DNA of 15,382 bases from VRUE01 sp035266685 (lineage in GTDB: Bacteria > Actinomycetota > Thermoleophilia > Solirubrobacterales > 70-9), in the NCBI GenBank assembly GCA_035266685.1, contig DATFMX010000020.1, forward strand, positions 1 to 15,382, read 5' to 3'. Below the pieces are notes generated by a model, which did not search any database, was not told the origin of the DNA, and saw nothing but the letters and a program-made list of their open reading frames with translations. Both the position numbers and the translations under genes were made by a program. This document shows positions 1-6,536 of the stretch, piece after piece; the stretch's first letter is position 1; each line of letters starts with the position of its first letter.

Positions 1-137
1 TTCGTCTCGACGCCATAGAGGTCCGCCAAGTCTTCGTCGAGCATTACCTGCCGGTCGCGAGCGACCAGAATCCGCTTCTCGATCGCGGGAGCCGCTACCA
101 GCTCCAACAAGGCCTTCTTCCCTGGCGAGTCAGGCAT
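1..137 (-). CDS. ORF6N-domain protein, N-terminal part (runs off window)
   Basis: The 45 complete codons seen carry the start of an ORF6N domain: residues 19-27 read IEKRILVAR, then QVMLDEDLADLYGVET at 30-45, matching the family pattern VMLD-DLA-LYGVET. ORF6N domains are found in phage antirepressor-like and KilA-N-type DNA-binding proteins and on integrated elements. The ATG at 137-135 is the first start in this frame and no good Shine-Dalgarno precedes it. The gene lies about 40 bases past the 3' end of tRNA-Pro on the same strand. Its third codon positions are less GC-rich (9 of about 44 are A/T) than those of most genes here, which agrees with foreign origin. The function of the complete protein cannot be judged. 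Confidence 0.8.
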   Translation of the reverse strand, partial: MPDSPGKKALLELVAAPAIEKRILVARDRQVMLDEDLADLYGVET

Positions 138-177
138 CCGAGCAGCATCTCAAATGGACCGGACGTTGTTGTCTACA

Positions 178-251
178 TCGGGGCGCCCGGATTTGAACCG
201 GGGACCTCACCGACCCGAACGGTGCGCGCTACCAGGCTGCGCCACGCCCCG
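178..251 (-). tRNA. tRNA-Pro (anticodon CGG)
   Basis: A complete cloverleaf can be folded on the minus strand. The acceptor stem is CGGGGCG (251-245) with CGCCCCG (185-179), the anticodon stem CACCG/CGGTG encloses loop TTCGGGT, and the T arm is CCGGG-TTCAAAT-CCGGG reading into the acceptor. The anticodon is CGG (codon CCG, proline), with G37 next to it as usual for this tRNA. The discriminator base is A. CCA is not encoded (TGT follows). The C1-G72 pair is typical of bacterial tRNA-Pro. Confidence 0.97.
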
Positions 252-260
252 AAGGAGGCG

Positions 261-266
261 ATTATC
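261..266 (-). promoter_or_regulatory. Probable -10 box of tRNA-Pro
   Basis: On the minus strand GATAAT (5 of 6 matches to TATAAT) lies nine bases upstream of the mature tRNA 5' end, the right spacing for a short 5' leader. No clear -35 box was seen. Confidence 0.5.
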
Positions 267-285
267 TCAGAGCGGGGCGACGGGG

Positions 286-303
286 GCGGTTCCGCTGAAC
301 CGC
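286..303 (-). terminator. Hairpin at the end of the 244-aa gene
   Basis: A perfect 7-bp inverted repeat, GCGGTTC and GAACCGC, with loop CGCT lies directly after the leftward hypothetical gene and touches its stop codon. No T tract follows, as in many actinobacterial terminators. It would separate that gene from tRNA-Pro. Confidence 0.5.
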
Positions 304-1037
304 TAGGCGGCGGCGGTTAGGCGGAAGTCGGCCGTGGCGAGGCGCGGGTAGTCCTCGAGGCGGACCGGGGCGGCGAGCATCGTGCGGCGGTCGCCGGCCT
401 CGCCGATCGGGGCGGGCCAGAGGCCTTCGTTGCGGCATTCGGTCGCCTGGGCGCGCAGGCGGGCGGGCGGCTGGGCGAGGGAGACGAAGGCGCCGTCGGG
501 GCTGTGCAGCAGCAGGTGGGCGCCGCGCAGGGTGCGCAGGTCGGCGTGGTTGGCGGCCTCGCGGTCGCATTCGAGCCGGTTGGCGAGCTCGACGCGGACG
601 CGGCGCAGGCCGGGGGAGATCTCGTCGACCCAGGCTTCGACCGTAGCGTGCAGCGGCTCCCAGCTCCAGGCGATCATCCCGGTCGGCGCGTCGCGCTCAC
701 ATAGCTCGGCGCATCGCTGGCCGGCGGTCCGCAGCTCGGCTGTGCGGTTGGGCAGGTCGGCGAGCGTCACCTCATGCTCCTCCAGCTCTTCGCCGCCCTC
801 GTAGCGCTGGCCGGCTGCGATCAGGCTCTGCATCAGGTTGCCGTCGGCGTCGCGGACCTGTCTGCGGATCGCCTGGCTGAAGCGGGCGGTGACCTCGACC
901 TTGGGGTCGGCGCCCTCGACCAGGCACTCGGCGTGCAGCTGCGCCGGCCCGTCGGGCCACGCTCGCGGGTGGACATCGCCCCGCGCGAAGAATCGGCGGC
1001 GCAGCTCACTGCTCATTTGGACGGGCCCTGTACCCAT
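303..1037 (-). CDS. Hypothetical protein, 244 aa
   Basis: I do not recognise a defined domain family. The product is soluble in appearance, with no signal peptide or membrane segment, and rich in Arg and Glu. Five cysteines are present (C38, C109, C113, C157, C201), with C109/C113 as CxxxC. The C-terminal third (about 173-232) contains LLLHSPDGAFVSL, then ECRNEGLWPAPIGEAGDRR. This loosely resembles a motif (C-NEG-WP---G) I recall from uncharacterised proteins encoded near actinobacterial hydrogenases; no hydrogenase gene is visible here. The start could be ATG 1037 or ATG 1016; the latter has AGGG nine bases upstream. GC-rich codon use matches the host genes, so the frame is very likely real. 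Confidence 0.75.
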   Translation of the reverse strand: MGTGPVQMSSELRRRFFARGDVHPRAWPDGPAQLHAECLVEGADPKVEVTARFSQAIRRQVRDADGNLMQSLIAAGQRYEGGEELEEHEVTLADLPNRTAELRTAGQRCAELCERDAPTGMIAWSWEPLHATVEAWVDEISPGLRRVRVELANRLECDREAANHADLRTLRGAHLLLHSPDGAFVSLAQPPARLRAQATECRNEGLWPAPIGEAGDRRTMLAAPVRLEDYPRLATADFRLTAAA

Positions 1038-1089
1038 CTCGCGTCAAATGAAACACAATCGCATGGACAGGATCACGTTTCGCCGCGAG

Positions 1090-1111
1090 TTACCCCGTAC
1101 CTTGCGGGTAA
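1090..1111. repeat. Inverted repeat TTACCC-N10-GGGTAA
   Basis: A perfect 6-bp inverted repeat sits between two leftward genes, about 27 bases after the stop of the membrane cytochrome gene and 53 bases before the start of the hypothetical gene. It could be an operator for the downstream gene or a weak terminator. Nothing decides between them. Confidence 0.35.
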
Positions 1112-1137
1112 ATGGCAATCGAGTCGGCTGGCAGCGG

Positions 1138-1773
1138 TCAGCCGCCGACCTGCGCCGCGACCCACGGTCCGACCAGCGAGAGCGTCGCCAGGGCGAAGAT
1201 CAGACCGGCGAGCAGCGAGGCGATCAGCAGGCTGACCCGCATCCCCGAGCCGGCGAGCGCGGCGTCGCGCCCGCCCGCCCGCCGCCAGTCGGGCGTCGCC
1301 AGGCGCGGCACCTCGAGCAGATGGCCGAGCACATGGACGGTCATCAGCGCCACCCAGGCGATGAAGCTCGCCTTGTGCAGGAAGACGACCATGTCGTTCT
1401 TCGGCCCTTCGACCATCAGCCAGACGCCGGTCGCGAAGAGGGCGAGCGTGGTCGCGACGACGCCGGGCGCGAGCAGCCGCATCGCCGCGGCAGGCGGCCC
1501 CTTGCGCCGGTAGGGCGGGTTGCCGGAGTAGTAGCGGGCGAAGCGGTAGCCGGTGCTGGCGAGCTTCAGCAGCACCGGCGGGATCAGCAGCACGCCGATG
1601 AAGATGTGCGGCCCGATCAGCTGGCCGATGAACGGGATCGTCGCCCCCTCGGCCGCCAGCAACACGAGCAGCAGCGCCGCCGCGCCGCCGGTAAGCCTGG
1701 CGTTGCCGGCGACGCCGTCCCCTGCCACGGGCCGGACGGCACGCATCGCGGGGAGTGCCTGCTCGGTCTGCAT
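1138..1773 (-). CDS. Cytochrome b561-like four-helix membrane protein
   Basis: The 211-aa product has four strongly hydrophobic stretches at about 28-47, 55-73, 100-120 and 132-153, followed by a hydrophobic C-terminal segment (about 178-205). Histidines lie at membrane positions H56, H133, H147 and H151, the arrangement expected for b-type haem ligands in small cytochrome b561 / formate-dehydrogenase-gamma-like proteins. Basic residues (RR, RKG) fill the loop at 78-92. Probable role: membrane electron transfer between quinol and a partner. AGGGTG lies about 7 bases before the ATG as a ribosome site. It is divergent from the DoxX-Rieske gene, so the two may share regulation and electrons; this is inference. 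The exact subfamily is not certain. Confidence 0.7.
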   Translation of the reverse strand: MQTEQALPAMRAVRPVAGDGVAGNARLTGGAAALLLVLLAAEGATIPFIGQLIGPHIFIGVLLIPPVLLKLASTGYRFARYYSGNPPYRRKGPPAAAMRLLAPGVVATTLALFATGVWLMVEGPKNDMVVFLHKASFIAWVALMTVHVLGHLLEVPRLATPDWRRAGGRDAALAGSGMRVSLLIASLLAGLIFALATLSLVGPWVAAQVGG

Positions 1774-1822
1774 CGTTCGGCACCCTGTCGGCCGAGGCTC
1801 ACCGCCGCCTAAGGGATCGGTG

Positions 1823-1832
1823 AGAGATCTCT
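1823..1832. promoter_or_regulatory. Palindrome AGAGATCTCT between divergent redox genes
   Basis: A perfect 10-bp palindrome lies between the start codons of the cytochrome b561-like gene and the DoxX-Rieske gene, 50 bases from each. Its position suits a shared operator. No regulator can be named. Confidence 0.35.
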
Positions 1833-1880
1833 AATCGGCGTCTCAGCGGCTGTTTAGGCGTGGCGGCGAGCGTTTCGGCC

Positions 1881-2927
1881 ATGCGAATGCGCTCCGTATC
1901 GCCGGCGATCGCCCTGCTGCCGCTGCGCCTCTTCCTCGGCGTCACCTTCGTCTACGCCGGGATCCAGAAGCTCAGCGACCCGGGCTTCCTGCACGCCGGC
2001 GCGCCGACCTACATCGGCAGCCAGCTCGAAGGCTTCGCCAGCGGCACGCCTGGTGGCTTCATCCTCAAGACGTTCGCGATCCCGATCCCGGTCGAGGCGG
2101 GGATCGGCGTGGCGCTGGCCGAGATAGCGATCGGCCTGCTCGCCGCGAGCGGCCTCTACACCAGGGCCGCCGCCACGGGCGGGCTCGGGCTCAACTTCCT
2201 GCTCTTCCTCACCGCGAGCTGGCACACGACCCCCTACTTCCTCGGCCCCGATCTCGTCTTCACCTTCGCCTGGCTGCCCTTCGTGCTCGCCGGCGCCGAG
2301 GGCCAGCCGGCCCTCGACAATCTCGTCGACCGGCCGGCGGTGGCCCAGCGCACGCGGCTGCGGCCCTTCGACGTCGAGGAGGGGGACGCCGTCGCGCTGG
2401 ACCCCGGCTCGACCCGGCGCACGCTGCTGCTCGAGCTCGGCGCCGCCGCGGCGGCGGTCGCAGGCATCTCGCTGCTCGCCAAGGGCGCCTACTCGGCGCC
2501 GCGCAGCCTCGCCCAGGGATCGCCCCCGGGATCGGGGCACAGCGGCGGCAGGCCGGCGGCTTCGGGGGGCGGCGAGGCGGGACAGGCGGGCTCCGGCCGC
2601 GGGGCGTCGAAGGTCCCCTCGAACGCGGTCGAGCTCGGACCGGCCAGGCGGCTGCCGAGCGGCAGCGCCGCCACCTACAGCGACCCGGCCGACGGCGCCC
2701 CGGACATCGTGATCCGCGACTCCAACGGCGGCATCAGGGCGTTCAGCGCCGTCTGCACGCACGCCGGCTGCACGGTCGGCTACGAGGGCGGGACGATCGT
2801 CTGCCCCTGCCACGGCGGCGAGTACAGCGCCGAAACCGGCGAAGTGATCGCCGGGCCGCCGCCGACGCCGCTCGAACCGCGCCGGGTGCTGGAGGCGAAC
2901 GGCAAGATCTACGCCTTGCCGAGCTAG
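1881..2927 (+). CDS. DoxX-Rieske fusion membrane protein
   Basis: The product (348 aa from ATG 1881; GTG 1860 and ATG 1887 are alternatives) joins two redox domains. The N-terminal part has four membrane segments (about 9-31, 72-92, 96-112, 123-138) and DoxX/DoxD features (LRLFLGVTFVYAGIQKL). A central segment begins with TRR at 178-180 and a hydrophobic run to about 200, resembling the Tat-type anchors of classical Rieske proteins. A Gly/Ser/Pro-rich linker follows (about 208-235). The Rieske domain carries CTHAGC (C292, H294, C297) and CPCHGG (C308, C310, H311): C292, H294, C308 and H311 would bind the 2Fe-2S cluster and C297-C310 would form the disulphide. Likely role: quinol-linked electron transfer with the cluster outside the membrane. 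The partner oxidase is not in view. Confidence 0.88.
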   Translation: MRMRSVSPAIALLPLRLFLGVTFVYAGIQKLSDPGFLHAGAPTYIGSQLEGFASGTPGGFILKTFAIPIPVEAGIGVALAEIAIGLLAASGLYTRAAATGGLGLNFLLFLTASWHTTPYFLGPDLVFTFAWLPFVLAGAEGQPALDNLVDRPAVAQRTRLRPFDVEEGDAVALDPGSTRRTLLLELGAAAAAVAGISLLAKGAYSAPRSLAQGSPPGSGHSGGRPAASGGGEAGQAGSGRGASKVPSNAVELGPARRLPSGSAATYSDPADGAPDIVIRDSNGGIRAFSAVCTHAGCTVGYEGGTIVCPCHGGEYSAETGEVIAGPPPTPLEPRRVLEANGKIYALPS

Positions 2928-2935
2928 AACAACCG

Positions 2936-2984
2936 AGCGCGGTCGAGGTTTGAGTCGCATAGCGGTCGAAAGCTCGACCGCGCT
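2936..2984. repeat. Hairpin family copy A (17-base loop, CGCATAGCG core)
   Basis: Arms 2936-2951 and 2969-2984 form a 16-bp stem with one G-G mismatch, from AGCGCGGTCGAG down to TTT/AAA at the loop side. The loop is 17 bases with CGCATAGCG at positions 5-13. It fills the gap between the convergent DoxX-Rieske and histidine kinase genes, 8 bases from one stop codon and 6 from the other, so it can serve as a bidirectional terminator. Copies B and C near 8.9-9.1 kb share stem, loop length and core. Confidence 0.85.
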
Positions 2985-2990
2985 TGCCTA

Positions 2991-3929
2991 CTAGGTCGAC
3001 GCCGGCTGGAAGCTGCCGAGCTCGAAGGCGACGCGGGCGCCGCCTAGCGGCGAGCGCTCGGCCCAGATTCGGCCGCCGTGCAGCTCGACGATCTGGCGGG
3101 CGATCGCCAGCCCCAGGCCCGCCCCGCCCGAGCGCCGGTCGCGCGCCGCCTCGCTGCGATGGAAGCGGTCGAAGACGCGCTCGCGCTCGGCCGGCGGGAT
3201 GCCCGGTCCGTCGTCGTCGACGCACACCGTCAGGCGCCCGTCGTGAGTGGATGCGGCCAGCGCGACGCGTCCCTCTGGACCGGCGTGGCGGCGGGCGTTG
3301 CCGACGAGATTGCGCAGTACCTGGGTCAGCGCCTCGGGGTCGCCGCGCAGCGTCCCGCGGGGCAGCTCGCCCAGCTCGGCTCCGGCCGACGATCCGTCGG
3401 CGGCGAAGCGCTCGAGGAACTCCGGCAGCGCGACCGGCTCCGGCCGCAGGCGGGCGTCCTCTTCGAGCCGGGCGAGCAGCAGCATGTCGTCGACCAGCCG
3501 CTCGATCCGCGCCGTCTCGGTCAGCGCCAGCCGCTCGACCCTGCGCACCTCGGCGGCGTCCGGCTGCTCTTGCCGGGCAAGCACTTCCAGCTGGCCCCGG
3601 ATCGCCGTCAGCGGCGTGCGCAGCTCGTGCGACGCGTCGGAGACGAAGCGCCGCTGGCGCAGCAAGGCCTCGTCGAGCCGGCTGAAGCGCTGCTCGAAGG
3701 CGGCGGCGACGAGGTAGCCGGCGAGCAGCGCCCCGGCCAGCGCGATCCCGCCGGCGACGAGCACCGTGCGCTCGACCTCGGCCTGCGAGTCGCGCTGCAC
3801 CGCTCCCTGCTCGTCGCGCAGCTCGACCCGCACGGCTACCAGCGCGGCGAGGAAGGCGGCGGCGATGATCGCGCCGATCGCCAGCGCCAGGCGGGCGCGC
3901 AGCCCGAGCCGCGCCCAGACCTGCCTCAC
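2991..3929 (-). CDS. Two-component sensor histidine kinase
   Basis: The 312-aa product has two membrane helices (about 12-33 and 56-77) with only about 22 residues between them. The dimerisation box SDASHELRTPL has the phosphoacceptor H101. The ATPase domain shows NLVGNARRHA (N box), DDGPGIP (G1), FDRFHR (F box) and GAGLGLAI (G2). There is hardly room for a HAMP domain. It autophosphorylates and passes phosphate to the response regulator encoded just upstream: its GTG start (3929-3927) overlaps that gene's TGA stop by 3 bases within GTGA, indicating translational coupling. The tiny external loop suggests sensing within the membrane or through a partner such as the lipoprotein of the same operon; that is inference. 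Confidence 0.93.
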   Translation of the reverse strand: MRQVWARLGLRARLALAIGAIIAAAFLAALVAVRVELRDEQGAVQRDSQAEVERTVLVAGGIALAGALLAGYLVAAAFEQRFSRLDEALLRQRRFVSDASHELRTPLTAIRGQLEVLARQEQPDAAEVRRVERLALTETARIERLVDDMLLLARLEEDARLRPEPVALPEFLERFAADGSSAGAELGELPRGTLRGDPEALTQVLRNLVGNARRHAGPEGRVALAASTHDGRLTVCVDDDGPGIPPAERERVFDRFHRSEAARDRRSGGAGLGLAIARQIVELHGGRIWAERSPLGGARVAFELGSFQPAST

Positions 3930-4600
3930 CGGTCGTCCGCCAGGCGGTAGCCGGCCGCGCGCACGGTCTCGATCGGGGCGGGCGAGCCGAGCTGGGCGAG
4001 CCGCCGGCGCAGGTAGCCGATGTAGACCTGGACGATGTTCGTGCCGGGGTCGTGGTCGTAGCGCCAGACCGCGGCGAGGATCTCGGCCCGCGTGCAGACC
4101 TGGCCGGGGCGGCGCATCAGGTAGGCGAGCAGCTCAGCCTCGCGCTCGGGCAGCCGCACCGAGCCGCCGTCGCGCTCGACCCGGCGGGAGAGCAGATCGA
4201 GCCGCATGCCGGCCGCCTCGAGCACGGTCGGCGCGTCGCCGGCGGGCTGGCGCAGCCGCGCCCGCACTCGCGCCAGCAGCTCGGGGAAGGCGAAGGGCTT
4301 GGTCATGTAGTCGGTGGCGCCGCTGTCGAGGCCCTCGACCCGGTCCGCGACCTCGCCCTTGGCGGTCAGCACGATCACCGGCAGCGCCGGCTTGGCGGTG
4401 CGGATCGCGCCGAGCAGCTCGAGCCCGTCGCGCCCCGGAAGCATGCGGTCGAGCACCACGAGGTCGAAGCCGTCGGCGAGCGCCAGCCGCTCGCCCTCGA
4501 CGCCGTCGCCGGCCACGCTCACCTCGTAGCCCTCGGCCGCCAGTCCGCGCTCGAGGAAGTCGGCGATCGCCGCCTCGTCCTCGACCACCAAGAGCTTCAT
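3926..4600 (-). CDS. OmpR/PhoB-family response regulator
   Basis: The 224-aa product has a receiver domain (1-115) with acidic residues E7-D8, phosphoacceptor D51 (VVLDRMLPGRDG), T79 and K101 (TKPF). A winged-helix DNA-binding domain follows (about 128-222), with LPEREAELLAYLMRRPGQV and TNIVQVYIGYLRRRL. Phosphorylation by the downstream kinase should control binding to direct-repeat operators; no operator could be located. The ATG at 4600 lies 24 bases after the lipoprotein gene stop, with no Shine-Dalgarno evident, so it is probably co-transcribed with that gene. Confidence 0.95.
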   Translation of the reverse strand: MKLLVVEDEAAIADFLERGLAAEGYEVSVAGDGVEGERLALADGFDLVVLDRMLPGRDGLELLGAIRTAKPALPVIVLTAKGEVADRVEGLDSGATDYMTKPFAFPELLARVRARLRQPAGDAPTVLEAAGMRLDLLSRRVERDGGSVRLPEREAELLAYLMRRPGQVCTRAEILAAVWRYDHDPGTNIVQVYIGYLRRRLAQLGSPAPIETVRAAGYRLADDR

Positions 4601-4624
4601 CGGGTCGATGCTACTTCGGGCGCC

Positions 4625-5416
4625 TCAGAACCCCGGCGGGTGGCGGGCGACGAAGCCTTCGGGGTAGGGGAGCGCCGGGTGCCAGCGGGGGCCGGTGCCG
4701 CGGGCGTCGCCGACGGTGTCCCAGCGCATCCCGGCGATCACCGCGTAGGTGTGGCCGGGGTTGGCGTAGACGGTCAGCCAGCGGCCACGGCCGGGGGCGC
4801 CCCAGCGCATCAGCCGGGTCGAGTCGAGCGGCGCCTGCAGGAAGCCGCCGCCGGCGAGCGCGTAGCTGACCGCGCCGGAGCAGTCGTAGCCGCGCGAGTA
4901 CCAGGAGTCGTGGCCGCCGCCCCAGATGTAGGGACGGCCGATGATCTGGTTGGCGGCGCTGATCGCCGCCTTGATCCGCTCGGGGGCGCCGGGTGGCGCC
5001 AGCGCGACCCCGTTGAGCAGGACGGCGCTCTTCGATTCGGTCTGCCGGGCGAGCTCTTCCATCGTCCGCGGCGTGATTTCCTCCCGTTCGCCGGCTGCCG
5101 CCGGGTCGTGGGACCCGTTGGTGCCGGCCGAGGCCGGCGGCAGCGTGGAGGGGTCGGCGACTTCGCCGCTCGGCGCCGGTTCGGGATCGGGCTTGGGCGG
5201 CGCCGCCGGCTTGCGGCGCCTCGGCTTCGGCGCGACGTCGTAGGGCGGCTGCGGATGCGGTGGCCGCTCTTCGGCGATCCGGCTGTGGCCCTGGGATGGC
5301 GGTGCTTCGGCCACCAGCGCCGGCTGCTCGCTCCCGCCGCAGCCGTAGAGCCCAGCCGGGAGCAAGCAGACGCCGACCACGAGCGCGATCGTCTCTCTAG
5401 CCCTCGATCGAACCAT
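4625..5416 (-). CDS. NlpC/P60-family lipoprotein, putative peptidoglycan hydrolase
   Basis: From ATG 5416 the product is 263 aa (ATG 5443 would add nine residues). It begins with a basic, hydrophobic signal peptide ending in LYGC (C26), a plausible lipobox. A Pro/Lys/Arg-rich spacer (about 50-85) could span the cell wall. The C-terminal domain (about 147-263) has RPYIWGGG, the catalytic cysteine in YDCSG (C179) and the histidine in GHTYAVIAG (H222), the NlpC/P60 cysteine peptidase pattern. Expected role: cleavage of peptidoglycan peptides outside the membrane. It is the first gene of an apparent operon with the response regulator and kinase, suggesting that pair handles cell-wall status. A 9-bp inverted repeat covers the start region. 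Confidence 0.87.
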   Translation of the reverse strand: MVRSRARETIALVVGVCLLPAGLYGCGGSEQPALVAEAPPSQGHSRIAEERPPHPQPPYDVAPKPRRRKPAAPPKPDPEPAPSGEVADPSTLPPASAGTNGSHDPAAAGEREEITPRTMEELARQTESKSAVLLNGVALAPPGAPERIKAAISAANQIIGRPYIWGGGHDSWYSRGYDCSGAVSYALAGGGFLQAPLDSTRLMRWGAPGRGRWLTVYANPGHTYAVIAGMRWDTVGDARGTGPRWHPALPYPEGFVARHPPGF

Positions 5417-5423
5417 CGAGGGC
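5400..5423. promoter_or_regulatory. 9-bp inverted repeat over the NlpC/P60 start codon
   Basis: GCCCTCGAT and ATCGAGGGC form a perfect 9-bp inverted repeat with a 6-base spacer. The ATG at 5416-5414 of the leftward gene lies inside it. It may be an operator in the divergent promoter region or an mRNA hairpin hiding the start. Confidence 0.5.
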
Positions 5424-5465
5424 CGATTGTGCAGGATCGGCATCGCCGGAACAATCTCGCGCCGA

Positions 5466-5491
5466 GGGGTCCGAAGTCGGAAGTCGGGTAT
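5466..5491 (+). promoter_or_regulatory. Possible SigB/SigF-type promoter of the YihY gene
   Basis: GGGGT (5466-5470), 15 bases, then GGGTAT (5486-5491) fits the actinobacterial stress-sigma pattern (GNNT-N14-16-GGGTAY). It lies 4 bases before ATG 5496 and 10 before ATG 5502, so transcription would be nearly leaderless and would favour the second ATG. Confidence 0.45.
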
Positions 5492-5495
5492 TCAT

Positions 5496-6443
5496 ATGTC
5501 CATGGATGTGAAGCGCCCCCTGCGGGCGATCGACGGCTACCAGCAGCGACACGCCGCGCTCGCAGTGCCGTTGGCCGTGGTGAAGAAGTTCGGCGACGAT
5601 CAGGGCGGCAACCTCGCCGCGCTGATCGCCTTCCGCGCCTTCTTCTCGCTCTTCCCGCTGTTGCTGCTGCTGACCACCGTGCTCGGCTACGTGCTCGCCG
5701 GCAACCCCGACCTGCGCCAGGAAGCGGTCGACTCGGTGCTCACCCAGTTTCCGGTGATCGGCGAACAGATCCAGGTCAGCTCGCTCGAGGGCAGCGGCGT
5801 CGCGCTGGCGATCGGCATCGCCGGCTCGCTGTGGGCGGGCTTCGGCGTCGTGCTCGCCACCCAGCACGCGCTTGACCGCGTCTGGGCCATCCCCTTCCGC
5901 GACCGGCCCGACTTCCTCACCTCGCGCCTTCGGGCGCTGGTCCTGCTGATCGTCCTCGGCACCCTGACCCTCGCCTCGACGGTCGCCTCCGGCCTGGTCG
6001 GCGGCGGTTCGGGCCTGCTCGGCCCGGTCGGCGGGATCGCGATCTCGATCGGGATCAACCTGCTCGTCTTCGGCGCCCTCTTCTCGCTGCTCGGCGCGCG
6101 CGAGGCCTCCTTCTCCAAGCTGCTGCCGGGCGTAGTGCTCGCGGCGGTCGGCTGGTCGGGGCTGCAGCTCGTCGGCGGTTGGTTCGTCTCGCACGAGGTG
6201 CGCAACGCGGCGCCCGCCTACGGCACCTTCGCCCTGGTGCTCGGCCTGCTCGTCTGGATCAACCTCGGCGCGATACTGACCGTGCTCAGCGCCGAGCTCA
6301 ACGTCGTCCGCGAGCGCGAGCTCTGGCCGCGCAGCCTGCTCGGCGCGGGTCGCGAGGAGGACGAGCGGGTGATGCGGGCCATCGCCAAGGCCCAGGCGCG
6401 CGAGGACTCGCAGCAGATCAGCGTCGACTTCGAGCGGCGGTAG
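5496..6443 (+). CDS. YihY/virulence factor BrkB family membrane protein
   Basis: The product is 315 aa with six predicted membrane segments (about 42-67, 100-120, 145-168, 178-200, 208-230, 244-268). The first contains AALIAFRAFFSLFPLLLLLT, typical of the BrkB/YihY family; WAIPFRDRP and the ending AAPAYGTFALVLGLLVWINL are also characteristic. The biochemical role of this family is unsettled; transport has been proposed, and the old annotation as ribonuclease BN is considered wrong. ATG 5496 or 5502 is preferred to an upstream in-frame start at 5427, which would add residues unlike a family N-terminus. The C-terminal 45 residues are charged and cytoplasmic. A stress-type promoter may drive it. 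Confidence 0.93.
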   Translation: MSMDVKRPLRAIDGYQQRHAALAVPLAVVKKFGDDQGGNLAALIAFRAFFSLFPLLLLLTTVLGYVLAGNPDLRQEAVDSVLTQFPVIGEQIQVSSLEGSGVALAIGIAGSLWAGFGVVLATQHALDRVWAIPFRDRPDFLTSRLRALVLLIVLGTLTLASTVASGLVGGGSGLLGPVGGIAISIGINLLVFGALFSLLGAREASFSKLLPGVVLAAVGWSGLQLVGGWFVSHEVRNAAPAYGTFALVLGLLVWINLGAILTVLSAELNVVRERELWPRSLLGAGREEDERVMRAIAKAQAREDSQQISVDFERR

Positions 6444-6536
6444 TCGCTACTGTCTTTTCAGTACAGGTGGGATGGCTACCGGAGGCTTGGAATCGACTGG
6501 ATCGCGATAGCTGTTGGAGCCGTTGCGGCGCTGGTC

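Noticed and set aside
4052..5875. Open frame of 607 codons on the plus strand
   Set aside because: It lies opposite the response regulator and lipoprotein genes and runs into yihY out of frame; no family features.
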